Source: Eutreptiella sp. 'Long Island Sound 2002'
Taxonomy: Eukaryota; Euglenozoa; Euglenophyceae; Eutreptiales; Eutreptiaceae
Length of the DNA stretch: 64,000 nucleotides
Assembly (NCBI GenBank): GCA_964036045.1
Contig: OZ038384.1
Span: 57,075,355-57,139,354, forward strand
Reading direction: 5' to 3'
Both the position numbers and the translations under genes were made by a program. The notes below the pieces were generated by a model. That model searched no databases. It saw only the letters and a program-made list of their open reading frames with translations, and was not told where the DNA came from. Shown piece by piece: positions 54,708 to 64,000 of this stretch (positions are counted from its first letter, which is position 1; each line of letters begins with the position of its first letter).

Positions 54708-56678
54708 AGCAAAGCCCCGCCATACCTCATACCTGTACCGAAGCCCCGCCACACCTCATGTATGTACCACGGTCCCGCCTTCCCTCATGCATGTACCAAA
54801 GCCCCGCCATCCCTCATGCATGTACCAATGCCCCGCCATACCTCAGGCATGTACCGAAGCCCCGCCATACCTCATGCATGTACCAAAGCCCCGCCATACT
54901 TCATGCAGGTACCAAAGCCCCGCCTTCCCTCATGCATGTACCAATACCCCGCCTTCCCTCATGCATGTACCAAGGCCCCGCCTTCCCTCATGCACGTACC
55001 AATGCCCCGCCATACCTCATGCATGCACCAAAGCCCCGGCATACCTCATGCATGTACCAAAGTCCCGCCATACCTCATGCATGTACCAAAGCCCCACCAT
55101 ACCTCATACATGTACCGAAGCCCCGCCACACCTCATGCATGTACCAAAGCCCCGCCATCCCTCATGCATGTACCAATGCCCCGCCTTTGCTCATGCATGT
55201 ACCAAGGCCTCGCCATCCCTCATGCATGTACCAAAGCCCCGCCATACCTCATGCATGTACCAAAGCCCCGCCATCCCTCATGCATGTACCAATGCCCCGC
55301 CTTTGCTCATGCATGTATCAAGGCCTCGCCATCCCTCATGCATGTACCAAAGCCCCGCCATACCTCATGCATGTACCAAGGTCCCACCATACCTCATGCA
55401 TGAACCGAGGCGCCGCCATAAGTCATGCATGTACCAAAGCCCCGCCATCCCTCATGCATGTGCCAAGGCCCCACCATCGCTCACGCATGTACCAAAGCTC
55501 CGCCATACCTCATGCATGTACCGAAGCCCCGCCATACCTCATGCATGTACCGAAGCCCCGCCATACCTCATGCATGTACCGAAGCCCCGCCATACCTCAT
55601 GCATCTACCAAAGCCCCGCCATACCTCATGCATGTACCAAAGCCCCGCCATCCCTCATGCATGTACCGAAGCCCGGCCATAAGTCATGCATGTACCGAAG
55701 CTCCGCCATAAGTCATTCATTTACCGAAGCCCCGCCATACCTCATGCATGTACCAAGGCCCCGCCATCCCTCATGCATGTACCAAAGCCACACCATAGCT
55801 CATGCATGTACCAAAGCCCCGCCATACCTCATGCATGTACCGAAGCCCCGCCATACCTCATGCATGTACCAAGGCCTCGCCATCCCTCATGCATGTACCA
55901 AAGCCCCGCCATACCTCATGCATGTACCAAGGCCCCGCCATACCTCATGCTTGAACCGAAGCCCCGCCATAAGTCATGCATGTACCGAAGCCCCGCCATA
56001 CCTCATGCATGTACCAAAGCCGCGCCATCCCTCAGGCATGTACCGAAGCCCCGCCATACCTCATGCATGTACCAAGGCCTCGCCATCCCTCATGCATGTA
56101 CCAAAGCCCCGCCATACCTCATGCATGTACCAAGGCCCCGCCTTCCCTCATGCATGTACCAAAGCCCCGCCATACCTCATGCATGTACCAATGCCCCGCC
56201 ATAACTCATGCATGTACCAAAGCCCCGCCCTCCCTCATGCATATACCAAAGCCCCGCCATACCTCATGCATGTACCGAAGCCCCGCCATACCTCATGCAT
56301 GTACCAACGCCCCGCCATACCTCATGCATGTACCAAAGCCCCGCCATACCTCATGCATGTACCAAAGCCCCGGCATACCTCATGCATGTACCAAAGTCCC
56401 GCCATACCTCATGCATGTACCAAAGCCCCGCCATACCTCATACATGTACCGAAGCCCCGCCACACCTCATGCATGTACCAAAGCCCCGCCATCCCTCATG
56501 CATGTACCGATGCCCCGCCATACCTCATGCATGTACCAAGGTCCCGCCATACCTCATGCATGAACCGAACCCCCGCCATAAGTCATGCATGTACGAAAGC
56601 CCCGCCATACCTCATGCACGTACCGAAGCCCCGCAATAGCTCATGCATGTACAAATGCCCCGCCATACCTCATGCATG
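54708..56678 (+). repeat. Block V right: forward array up to the inversion
   Basis: This forward satellite includes another four-monomer (116-bp) duplication: CCGCCTTTGC occurs at 55,181 and 55,297, followed by AAGGCCTCGCC in both. The last forward bases before the inversion are ATACCTCATGCATG, ending at 56,678. No gene or non-satellite sequence is visible. Confidence 0.75.
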
Positions 56679-56684
56679 GCGGGG
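56671..56684. other. Left inversion junction
   Basis: Forward ATACCTCATGCATG ends at 56,678 and reverse-orientation GCGGGGCTTCGG begins at 56,679. The join falls in the self-complementary CATGCATG core. The trinucleotide ATG could belong to either side (forward GCATG, reverse TATGG), so microhomology of about 3 bp is possible. Confidence 0.88.
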
Positions 56685-59600
56685 CTTCGGTACATGCATG
56701 AGGTATGGCGGGGCGGTGGTACATGCATGAGGTATGGCGGGGCATTGGTACATGCATGAGGGATGGCGAGGCTTTGGTACATGCATGAGGTATGGCGGGG
56801 CATTGGTACATGCATGAGGTCTGGCGGGGCTTTGGTACATGCATGAGGTATGGTGGGGCCTTGGTACATGCATGAGGGAAGGCGGGGCTTTGGTACATGC
56901 ATGACGTCTGGCGGGGCATCAGTACATGCATGAGGGATGGCGGGGCATTGGTACATGCATGAGGTATGGCGGGGCCTTGGTACATGCATGAGGTATGGCG
57001 GGGCTTTGGTACATGCACAAGGTATGGCGGGGCTTTGGTACATGCATGAGGGAAGGCGGGGCATTGGTACATGCATGAGAGAAGGCGGGGCATTGGTACA
57101 TGCATGACGGATGGCGGGGCTTTGGCACATGCATGAGGTATGGCGGGGCATTGGTACATGCATGAGATATGGCGGGGCTTTGGTACATCCATGAGGGATG
57201 GCGGGGCTTTGGTACATGCATGAGGGAAGGCGGGGCTTTGGTACATGCATGAGGTATGGCTGGGCTTCGGTACATGCATGAGGTATGGCGGGGCTTTGGT
57301 ACATGCATGAGGTATGGCGGGGGTTTGGTACATGCATGAGGTATGGCGGGGCATTAGTACATGCATGAGGGATGGCGAGGCTTTGGTACATGAATGAGGT
57401 ATGGCGGGGCATTGGTACATGCATGAGGTATGGCGGGGCTTTGGTACATGCATGAGGTATGGTTGGGCTTTGGTACATGCATCAGGGAAGGCGGGGCTTT
57501 GGTACATGCATGACGTATGGCGGGGCGTTGGCACATGCATGAGGTATGGCGGGGCATTGGTACATGCATGAGGTATGGGCGGGGCTGCGGTACATGCATG
57601 AGGTATGGCGGGGCTTCGGTACATGCATGCCGTATGGCGGGGCTGCGGTACATGCATGAGGTATGGCGGGGCTTCGGTACATGCATGCCGTATGGCGGGG
57701 CCTTGGTACATGCATGAGGTATGGCGGGGCATTGGTACATGCATGAGGTATGGTGGGGCTTTGGTACATGCATGAGGGAAGGCGGGGCTTTGGTTCATGC
57801 ATGAGGTATGGCGGGGCTTCGGTACATGCATGAGGTATGGCGGGGCTTTGGTACATGCATGAGGTATGGCGGGGCCTTGGTACATGCATGAGGTATGGCG
57901 GGTCTTTGGTACATGCATGAGGTATGGCGGGGCTTTGGTACTTGCATGGGGTATGGCCGGGCTTTGGTACATGCATGAGGTATGGCGGGGCTTTGGTACA
58001 TGCATGAGGTATGGCGGGGCTTCGGTACATGCATGAGGTATGGCGGGGCCTTGGTACATGCATGAGGTATGGCGCGGCTTCGGTACATGCATGAGGTAGG
58101 GCGGAGCCTTGGTACATGCATGAGGTATGGCGGCACCTTGATACATGCACGAGGTATGGCGGGGCTTTGGTACATGCATGAGGTATGGCGGGGCTTTGGT
58201 ACATGCATGAGGTATGGCGGGGCTTTGGTACATGCATGAGTGAAGGCGGGCCTTTGGTACATGCATGAGGTATGGCGGGGCCTTGGTACATGCATGAGGT
58301 ATGGCGGGGCTTTGGTACATGCATGAGGGAAGGCGGGCCTTTGGTACATGCATGAGGTATGGCGGGGCCTTGGTACATGCATGAGGTATGGCGGGGCTTT
58401 GGTACATGCATGAGGGAAGGCGGGGCTTCTGTACATGCATGAGGTACGGCGGGGCCTTGGTACATGCATGAGGGAAGGCGGGGCTTTGGTACATGCATGA
58501 GGTATGGCGCAGCTTTGGTACATGCATGAGGTATGGCGGGGCCTTGGTACATGCATGAGGTATGGCGGGGCTTTGGTACATGCATGAGGGAAGGCGGGGC
58601 TTTGGTACATGCATGAGGTATGTCGGGGCTTTGGTACATGCATGAGGGAAGGCGGGGCTTTGGTACATGCATGAGGTATGGCGGGGCTTTGGTACATGCA
58701 TGAGGTATGGCGGGGCTTCGGTACATGCATGAGGGATGGCGGGGCTTCGGTACATGCATGAGGTATGGCGGGGCCCTGGTACATGCATGAGGTATGGCGG
58801 GGCCTTGGTACCTGCCTGAGGTATGGCGGGGCCTTGGTACATGCACGAGGTATGGCGGGGCTTTGGTACATGCATGAGGTATGGCGGGGCTTTGGTACAT
58901 GCATGAGGTATGGCGGGGCTTTGGTACATGCATGAGTGAAGGCGGGCCTTTGGTACATGCATGAGGTATGGCGGGGCCTTGGTACATGCATGAGGTATGG
59001 CGGGGCTTTGGTACATGCATGAGGGAAGGCGGGGCTTCTGTACATGCATGAGGTACGGCGGGGCCTTGGTACATGCATGAGGGAAGGCGGGGCTTTGGTA
59101 CATGCATGAGGTATGGCGCAGCTTTGGTACATGCATGAGGTATGGCGGGGCCTTGGTACATGCATGAGGTATGGCGGGGCTTTGGTACATGCATGAGGGA
59201 GGGGGGGCTTTGGTACATGCATGAGGTATGTCGGGGCTTTGGTACATGCATGAGGGAAGGCGGGGATTTGGTACATGCATGAGGGAAGGCGGGGCTTTGG
59301 CACATGGATGAGGTATGGCGGGGGTTTGGTACATGCATGAGGTATGGCGGGGCTTTGGTACATGCATGAGGGAAGGCGGGGCTTTGGTACACGGATGAGG
59401 TATGGCGGGGCTTTGGTACATGCATGAGGTATGGCGGGGCTTTGGTACATGCATGAGGGAAGGCGGGGCTTTGGTACACGGATGAGGTATGGCGGGGCTT
59501 TGGTACATGCATGAGGTATGGCGGGGCTTTGGTACATGCATGAGGGAAGGCGGGGCTTTGGTACATGCATGAGGTATGGCGGGGCATTGGTACATGCATG

Positions 59601-60890
59601 AGGTATGGCGGGGCTTTGGTACATGCATGAGGTATGGCGGGGCTTCGGTACATGCATGAGGTATGGCGGGGCTTTGGTACATGCATGAGGGAAGGCGGGG
59701 CTTTGGTACATGCATGAGGTACGGCGGGGCTTTGGTACATGCATGAGGTACGGCGGGGCTTTGGTACATGCATGAGGGAAGGCGGGGCTTTGGTACATGG
59801 ATGAGGTATGGCGGGGCCTTGGTACATGCATGAGGTATGGCGGGGCTTTGGTACATGCATGAGGGAAGGCGGGGCTTTGGTACATGCATGAGGTACGGCG
59901 GGGCTTTGGTACATGCATGAGGTATGGCGGGGCTTTGATACATGCATGAGGTATGGCGGGGCTTTGGTACATGCATGAGTGAAGGCGGGGCTTTGGTACA
60001 TGCATGAGGTATGGCGGGGCCTTGGTACATGCATGAGGTATGGCGGGGCTTTGGTACATGCATGAGGTATGGCGGGGCATTGGTACATGCATGAGGTACG
60101 GCGGGGCTTTGGTACATGCATGGGGTATGGCGGGGCTTTGGTACATGCATGAGGTATGGCGGGGCTTTGGTACATGCATGAGGTATGGCGGGGCCTTGGT
60201 ACATGCATGAGGTATGGCGGGGCTTTGGTACATGCATGAGGGAAGGCGGGGCCTTGGTACATGCATGAGGTAGGGCGGGGCTTTGGTACATGCATGAGGG
60301 AAGGCGGGGCTTTGGTACATGCATGACGGAAGGCGGGGCTTTGGTACACGGATGAGGTATGGCGGGGCTTTGGTACATGCATGAGGTATGACGGGGCTTT
60401 GGTACATGCATGAGGGAAGGCGGGGCTTTGGTACATGCATGAGGTATGGCGGGGCATTGGTACATGCATGAGGGAAGGCGGGGCTTTGGTACATGCATGA
60501 GGTATGGCGGGGCCTTGGTACATGCATGAGGTATGGCGGGGCTTTGGTACATGCATGAGGGAAGGCGGGGCTTTGGTACATGCATGAGGTACGGCGGGGC
60601 TTTGGTACATGAATGAGGTATGGCGGGGCTTTGGTACATGCATGAGGTATGCCGGGGCTTTGGTACATGCATGAGGGAAGGCGGGGATTTGGTACATGCA
60701 TGAGGGAAGGCGGGGCTTTGGTACATGGATGAGGTATGGCGGGGCTTTGGTACATGCATGAGGTATGGCGGGGCTTTGGTACATGCATGAGGGAAGGCGG
60801 GGCTTTGGTACATGCATGAGGGAAGGCGGGGCTTTGGTACACGGATGAGGTATTGCGGGGCTTTGGTACATGCATGGGGTATGGCGGGGC
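56679..60890 (-). repeat. Block VI: inverted satellite segment (4.2 kb)
   Basis: For 4,212 bp the + strand shows the reverse complement of the monomer (GGTATGGCGGGGC, then TTTGGTACATGCATGA). The composition skew and the stop-free strand both flip. Its bar codes (many TTCCCT linkers when read on the minus strand) do not obviously match one forward block. It contains one 30-bp monomer with GTATGGGCGGGGC (about 57,577) and a one-base-short monomer with GGGAGGGGGGGC (about 59,196). Cores changed to ACGGATGAGG start at 59,391, 59,478, 60,348 and 60,841, spaced 3, 30 and 17 monomers, so this part is indel-free. Confidence 0.93.
58142..59365 (-). repeat. 609-bp (21-monomer) duplication in the inverted block
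   Basis: CGGGGCTTCT occurs at 58,421 and 59,030, and GGTATGGCGCAGC at about 58,501 and 59,110, both 609 bp apart (21 monomers). The left landmark TACATGCACGAGG is 696 bp apart (58,142 and 58,838). The extra 87 bp is a three-monomer group (GGGCCTTTGG, GGGGCCTTGG, GGGGCTTTGG) present twice in the left copy and once in the right. This is a direct view of a three-monomer gain or loss after the larger duplication. Confidence 0.82.
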
Positions 60891-60897
60891 GCCATAC
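60884..60897. other. Right inversion junction
   Basis: Reverse-orientation GTATGGCGGGGC ends at 60,890 and forward GCCATACCTCATGC begins at 60,891. The bases GC are shared by both sides, so microhomology is at most about 2 bp. This join is inside the C-rich half and not in the CATGCATG core used by the left join, so the two breakpoints are not symmetric. Confidence 0.88.
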
Positions 60898-63800
60898 CTC
60901 ATGCATGTACCAATGCCCCGCCATCCCTCATGCATGTACCGAAGCCCCACCATACCTCATGCATGTACCAATGCCCCGCCATACCCTATGCATGTGCGAA
61001 GATCCCGCCATAGCCCATGCATGTACCAATGCCCTGCCACACCTCATTCATGTACCAAAGGCCCGCCATCCCTCATGCATGTACCAAAGCCCCGCCATAA
61101 CTCATGCATGTACCAAGGCCCCGCCATACCTCATGCATGTACCAATGCCCCGCCATCCCTCATGCATGTACCGAAGCCCCGCCACACCTCATGCATGTAC
61201 CGAGTCCCGCCATACCTCATGCATGTACCGAAGCCCCGCCACACCTCATGCACGCACCAAAGCCCCGCCATACCTCATGCATGTACCAAAGCCCCACCGT
61301 CCCTCATGCATGTACCAAAGCCCCGCCATCCCTCCTGCATGTGCCGAGGCCCCGCCATACCTCATGCATGTACCAAAGCCCCGCCATACCTCATGCATGT
61401 ACCGAAGCCCCGCCATACCTCATGCATGAATGAATGCCCCGCCATACCTCATGCATGTACCAAAGCCCCGCCATCCCTCATGCATGTACCGAAGCCCCGC
61501 CATACCTCATTCATGTACCGAAGCCCCGCCATACCTCATGCATGTACCAAAGCCCTGCCATACCTCATGCATGTACCAAAGCCCCGCCATCCCTCATGTA
61601 TGTACCAAGGCCCCGCCATCCCTCATGCATGTACCAATGCCCCGCCATACCTCATGCATGTACCAAGGCCCCGCCATACATCATGCATGTACCGAAGCCC
61701 CGCCATACCTCATGCATGTACCAAAGTGCCGCCATACCTCATGCATGTACCAAAGCCCCGCCATACCTCATGCATGTACCAAAGCCCCGCCATCCCCCAT
61801 GCATGTACCAAGGCCCCGCCATACCTCATGCATGTACCAAGGCCCCGCCATACCTCATGCATGTACCGAAGCCCCGCCATACCTCATGCATGTACCGAAG
61901 CCCCGCCATACCTCATGCATGTACCAATGCCCCGCCATACCTCATGCATGTACCAAAGCCCCGCCATCCCTCATGCATGTACCAAGGCCCCGCCATCCCT
62001 CATGCATGTACCAAAGCCCCGCCATACCTCATGCATGTACCAAAGCCCCGCCATACCTCATGCATGTACCAAGGCCCCGCCACACCTCATGCACGCACCA
62101 AAGCCCCGCCATACCTCATGCATGTACCAAAGCCCCGCCGTCCCTCATGCATGTACCAAAGCCCCGCCACCCCTCCTGCATGTATTGAGGCCCCGCCATA
62201 CCTCATACATGTACCAAAGCCCCGCCATACCTCATGCATGTACCGAAGCCCCGCCATACCTCATGCATGTACCAATGCCCCGCCATACCTCATGCAGGTA
62301 CCAAAGCCCCGCCATCCCTCATGCATGTACCGAAGCCCCGCCATACCTCATTCATGTACCAAAGCCCCGCCATACCTCATGCATGTACCAAAGCCCCGCC
62401 ATACCTCATTCATGTACCAAAGCTGCGCCATCCCTCATGTATGTACCGAGGCCCCGCCATACCTCATGCATGTACCGAAGCCCTGCCGGACCTCATGCAT
62501 GTACCAAGGCCCCGCCATACCTCATGCATGTACCAAAGCCCCGCCTTCCCTCATGCATGTACCAAGGCCCCGCCATACCTCATGCATGTACCAAAGCCCC
62601 GCCATACCTCATGCATGTACCAATGCCCCGCCATACCCTATGCATGTGCGAAGATCCCGCCATAGCCCATGCATGTACCAATGCCCTGCCACACCTCATT
62701 CATGTACCAAAGGCCCGCCATCCCTCATGCATGTACCAAAGCCCCGCCATAACTCATGCATGTACCAAGGCCCCGCCATACCTCATGCATGTACCAATGC
62801 CCCGCCATCCCTCATGCATGTACCGAAGCCCCGCCACACCTCATGCATGTACCGAGTCCCGCCATACCTCATGCATGTACCGAAGCCCCGCCACACCTCA
62901 TGCACGCACCAAAGCCCCGCCATACCTCATGCATGTACCAAAGCCCCACCGTCCCTCATGCATGTACCAAAGCCCCGCCATCCCTCCTGCATGTGCCGAG
63001 GCCCCGCCATACCTCATGCATGTACCAAAGCCCCGCCATACCTCATGCATGTACCGAAGCCCCGCCATACCTCATGCATGTACCAATGCCCCGCCATACC
63101 TCATGCATGTACCAAAGCCCCGCCATCCCTCATGCATGTACCGAAGCCCCGCCATACCTCATTCATGTACCGAAGCCCCGCCATACCTCATGCATGTACC
63201 AAAGCCCTGCCATACCTCATGCATGTACCAAAGCCCCGCCATCCCTCATGTATGTACCAAGGCCCCGCCATCCCTGATGCATGTACCAATGCCCCGCCAT
63301 ACCTCATGCATGTACCAAGGCCCCGCCATACATCATGCATGTACCGAAGCCCCGCCATACCTCATGCATGTACCAAAGTGCCGCCATACCTCATGCATGT
63401 ACCAAAGCCCCGCCATACCTCATGCATGTACCAAAGCCCCGCCATCCCCCATGCATGTACCAAGGCCCCGCCATACCTCATGCATGTACCAAGGCCCCGC
63501 CATACCTCATGCATGTACCGAAGCCCCGCCATACCTCATGCATGTACCGAAGCCCCGCCATACCTCATGCATGTACCAATGCCCCGCCATACCTCATGCA
63601 TGTACCGAAGCCCCGCCATCCCTCATGCATGTACCAAGGCCCCGCCATCCCTCATGCATGTACCAAAGCCCCGCCATACCTCATGCATGTACCAAAGCCC
63701 CGCCATACCTCATGCATGTACCAAGGCCCCGCCACACCTCATGCACGCACCAAAGCCCCGCCATACCTCATGCATGTACCAAAGCCCCGCCGTCCCTCAT

Positions 63801-64000
63801 GCATGTACCAAAGCCCCGCCACCCCTCCTGCATGTATGGAGGCCCCGCCATACCTCATGCATGTACCAAAGCCCCGCCATACCTCATGCATGTACCGAAG
63901 CCCCGCCATACCTCATGCATGTACCAATGCCCCGCCATACCTCATGCAGGTACCAAAGCCCCGCCATCCCTCATGCATGTACCGAAGCCCCGCCATACCT
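60891..64000 (+). repeat. Block VII: forward array with 1,652-bp duplication
   Basis: Copy one is about 60,951-62,602. Copy two is 62,603-64,000 and is cut by the window end. CATGTGCGAAGATCCC occurs at 60,991 and 62,643. The spacing is 57 monomers minus 1, explained by the one-base-short ACCGAGTCCCGCC monomer (about 61,199 and 62,851). Differences include CATGAATGAATG at about 61,424 where copy two has the normal core, and TATTGAGG at about 62,182 against TATGGAGG near 63,835. Confidence 0.88.

Larger units (their letters stand above)
56641..60924 (-). other. Minus-strand open frame over the inversion; by-product
   Basis: A 1,427-codon minus-strand frame covers the inverted block and about 35 bp of flank on each side. 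Elsewhere minus-strand frames are only about 60-130 codons, because the G-rich strand has a TGA in the core (CATGCATGAGG) that each frame meets every 87 bp. The frame has the same 29-residue period. Its position shows that open frames follow monomer orientation, not gene content. Confidence 0.87.
1..64000. repeat. 29-bp satellite array filling the window
   Basis: The window is a head-to-tail tandem array with a 29-bp period, about 2,200 monomers, continuing past both ends. A perfect consensus monomer sits at 15,246-15,274. The CATGCATG core is comparatively stable. The bases after ACC vary (AAAG, GAAG, AATG, AAGG, AACG, ACAG), as does the linker (ATACCT, ATCCCT, TTCCCT, AGACCT, ACACCT, ATAAGT). 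These variants act as bar codes that reveal higher-order duplications. Most monomers are exactly 29 bp; a minority carry indels of one to three bases, and one has lost 11. No stretch of 300 bases departs from the repeat. No promoter, terminator, RNA gene or mobile element is visible. I do not recognise the satellite family, and the host species is not determinable from sequence alone. Confidence 0.98.

Noticed and set aside
56671-60897. Inverted island as the recognisable inverse of a particular forward block
   Set aside because: I looked for matching bar codes in the forward blocks and saw none convincing, so its source is left open.
1-64000. Dozens of overlapping long open frames as protein-coding genes
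   Set aside because: They follow from a stop-free 29-bp consensus. All three frames are open together, period-29 residue repeats are identical between frames, frame ends differ between duplicate copies, and indels of one and two bases are common. No promoter, splice site or domain is visible.
1-64000. CRISPR array (a 29-bp repeat is a typical CRISPR repeat length)
   Set aside because: Repeats are directly adjacent with no spacers, number in the thousands, and vary internally. No cas gene is present.
1-64000. CENP-B box in the reverse monomer (TTCGGTACATG resembles the box start)
   Set aside because: TTCG, four bases and an A fit in the GAAG-type monomers, but the required CGGG at the end is absent (CATG stands there).
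1-64000. Telomeric repeats, transposon ends, tRNA or rRNA genes
   Set aside because: No TTAGGG- or TTTAGGG-type runs, no terminal inverted repeats or long terminal repeats, and no tRNA-like fold. Every base I inspected belongs to the monomer or a short indel of it.
1-64000. Bacterial or viral origin
   Set aside because: A tandem array this long with layered higher-order repeats and no genes does not fit a bacterial or viral genome. A eukaryotic chromosome is much more likely, though the species is unknown.

Overview
The whole 64 kb window is one satellite (minisatellite) array. A 29-bp monomer is repeated head to tail about 2,200 times and runs off both ends of the window. A perfect consensus copy lies at 15,246-15,274. 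Its landmarks are a C-rich half (CCAAAGCCCCGCC), a short linker usually reading ATACCT or ATCCCT, and a palindromic core CATGCATG followed by TA. The + strand of the consensus has 12 C, 4 G, 8 A and 5 T (55% GC, strong C over G skew). I found no unique sequence, conventional gene, tRNA, rRNA, transposon, telomere repeat or assembly gap. This architecture suggests a eukaryotic chromosome in a long-read assembly, in subtelomeric, pericentromeric or other heterochromatin. The species cannot be told from the sequence, and I do not recognise the monomer as a named satellite.

The array is built from nested duplications of monomer groups. Block I (1-15,740) contains a 2.9-kb internal tandem duplication. 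Block II (15,751-27,774) is a close copy of block I that lacks that duplication. The two meet at a 10-bp non-repeat filler (15,741-15,750). A freshly amplified unit follows in two complete copies and one partial copy (27,775-31,680), then a partial copy of late block II (block III, 31,680-34,097). Block IV (34,098-46,035) has four large units of 3,599, 2,003, 2,176 and about 4,160 bp, each opening with the same marker monomer. Block V (46,036-56,678) has smaller duplications of 406, 1,218 and 754 bp. Block VI (56,679-60,890) is the same satellite in inverted orientation. Block VII (60,891-64,000) returns to the first orientation with a 1,652-bp tandem duplication cut by the window end. Spacings between copies equal whole multiples of 29 bp once visible one- or two-base indels are counted, so the map is internally consistent.

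Long open frames (up to about 1,430 codons) occur throughout but are read here as a by-product. The consensus has no stop in any of the three frames on its C-rich strand, and 29 bp is not a multiple of 3, so each frame cycles through all three registers every 87 bp (29 codons). The open strand switches to minus exactly where the array inverts. None of these frames is called as a gene. The most interesting leads are the layered duplication history, the inversion, the stop-free design, and the palindromic core that puts a UGCAUG hexamer into transcripts of either strand once per monomer.
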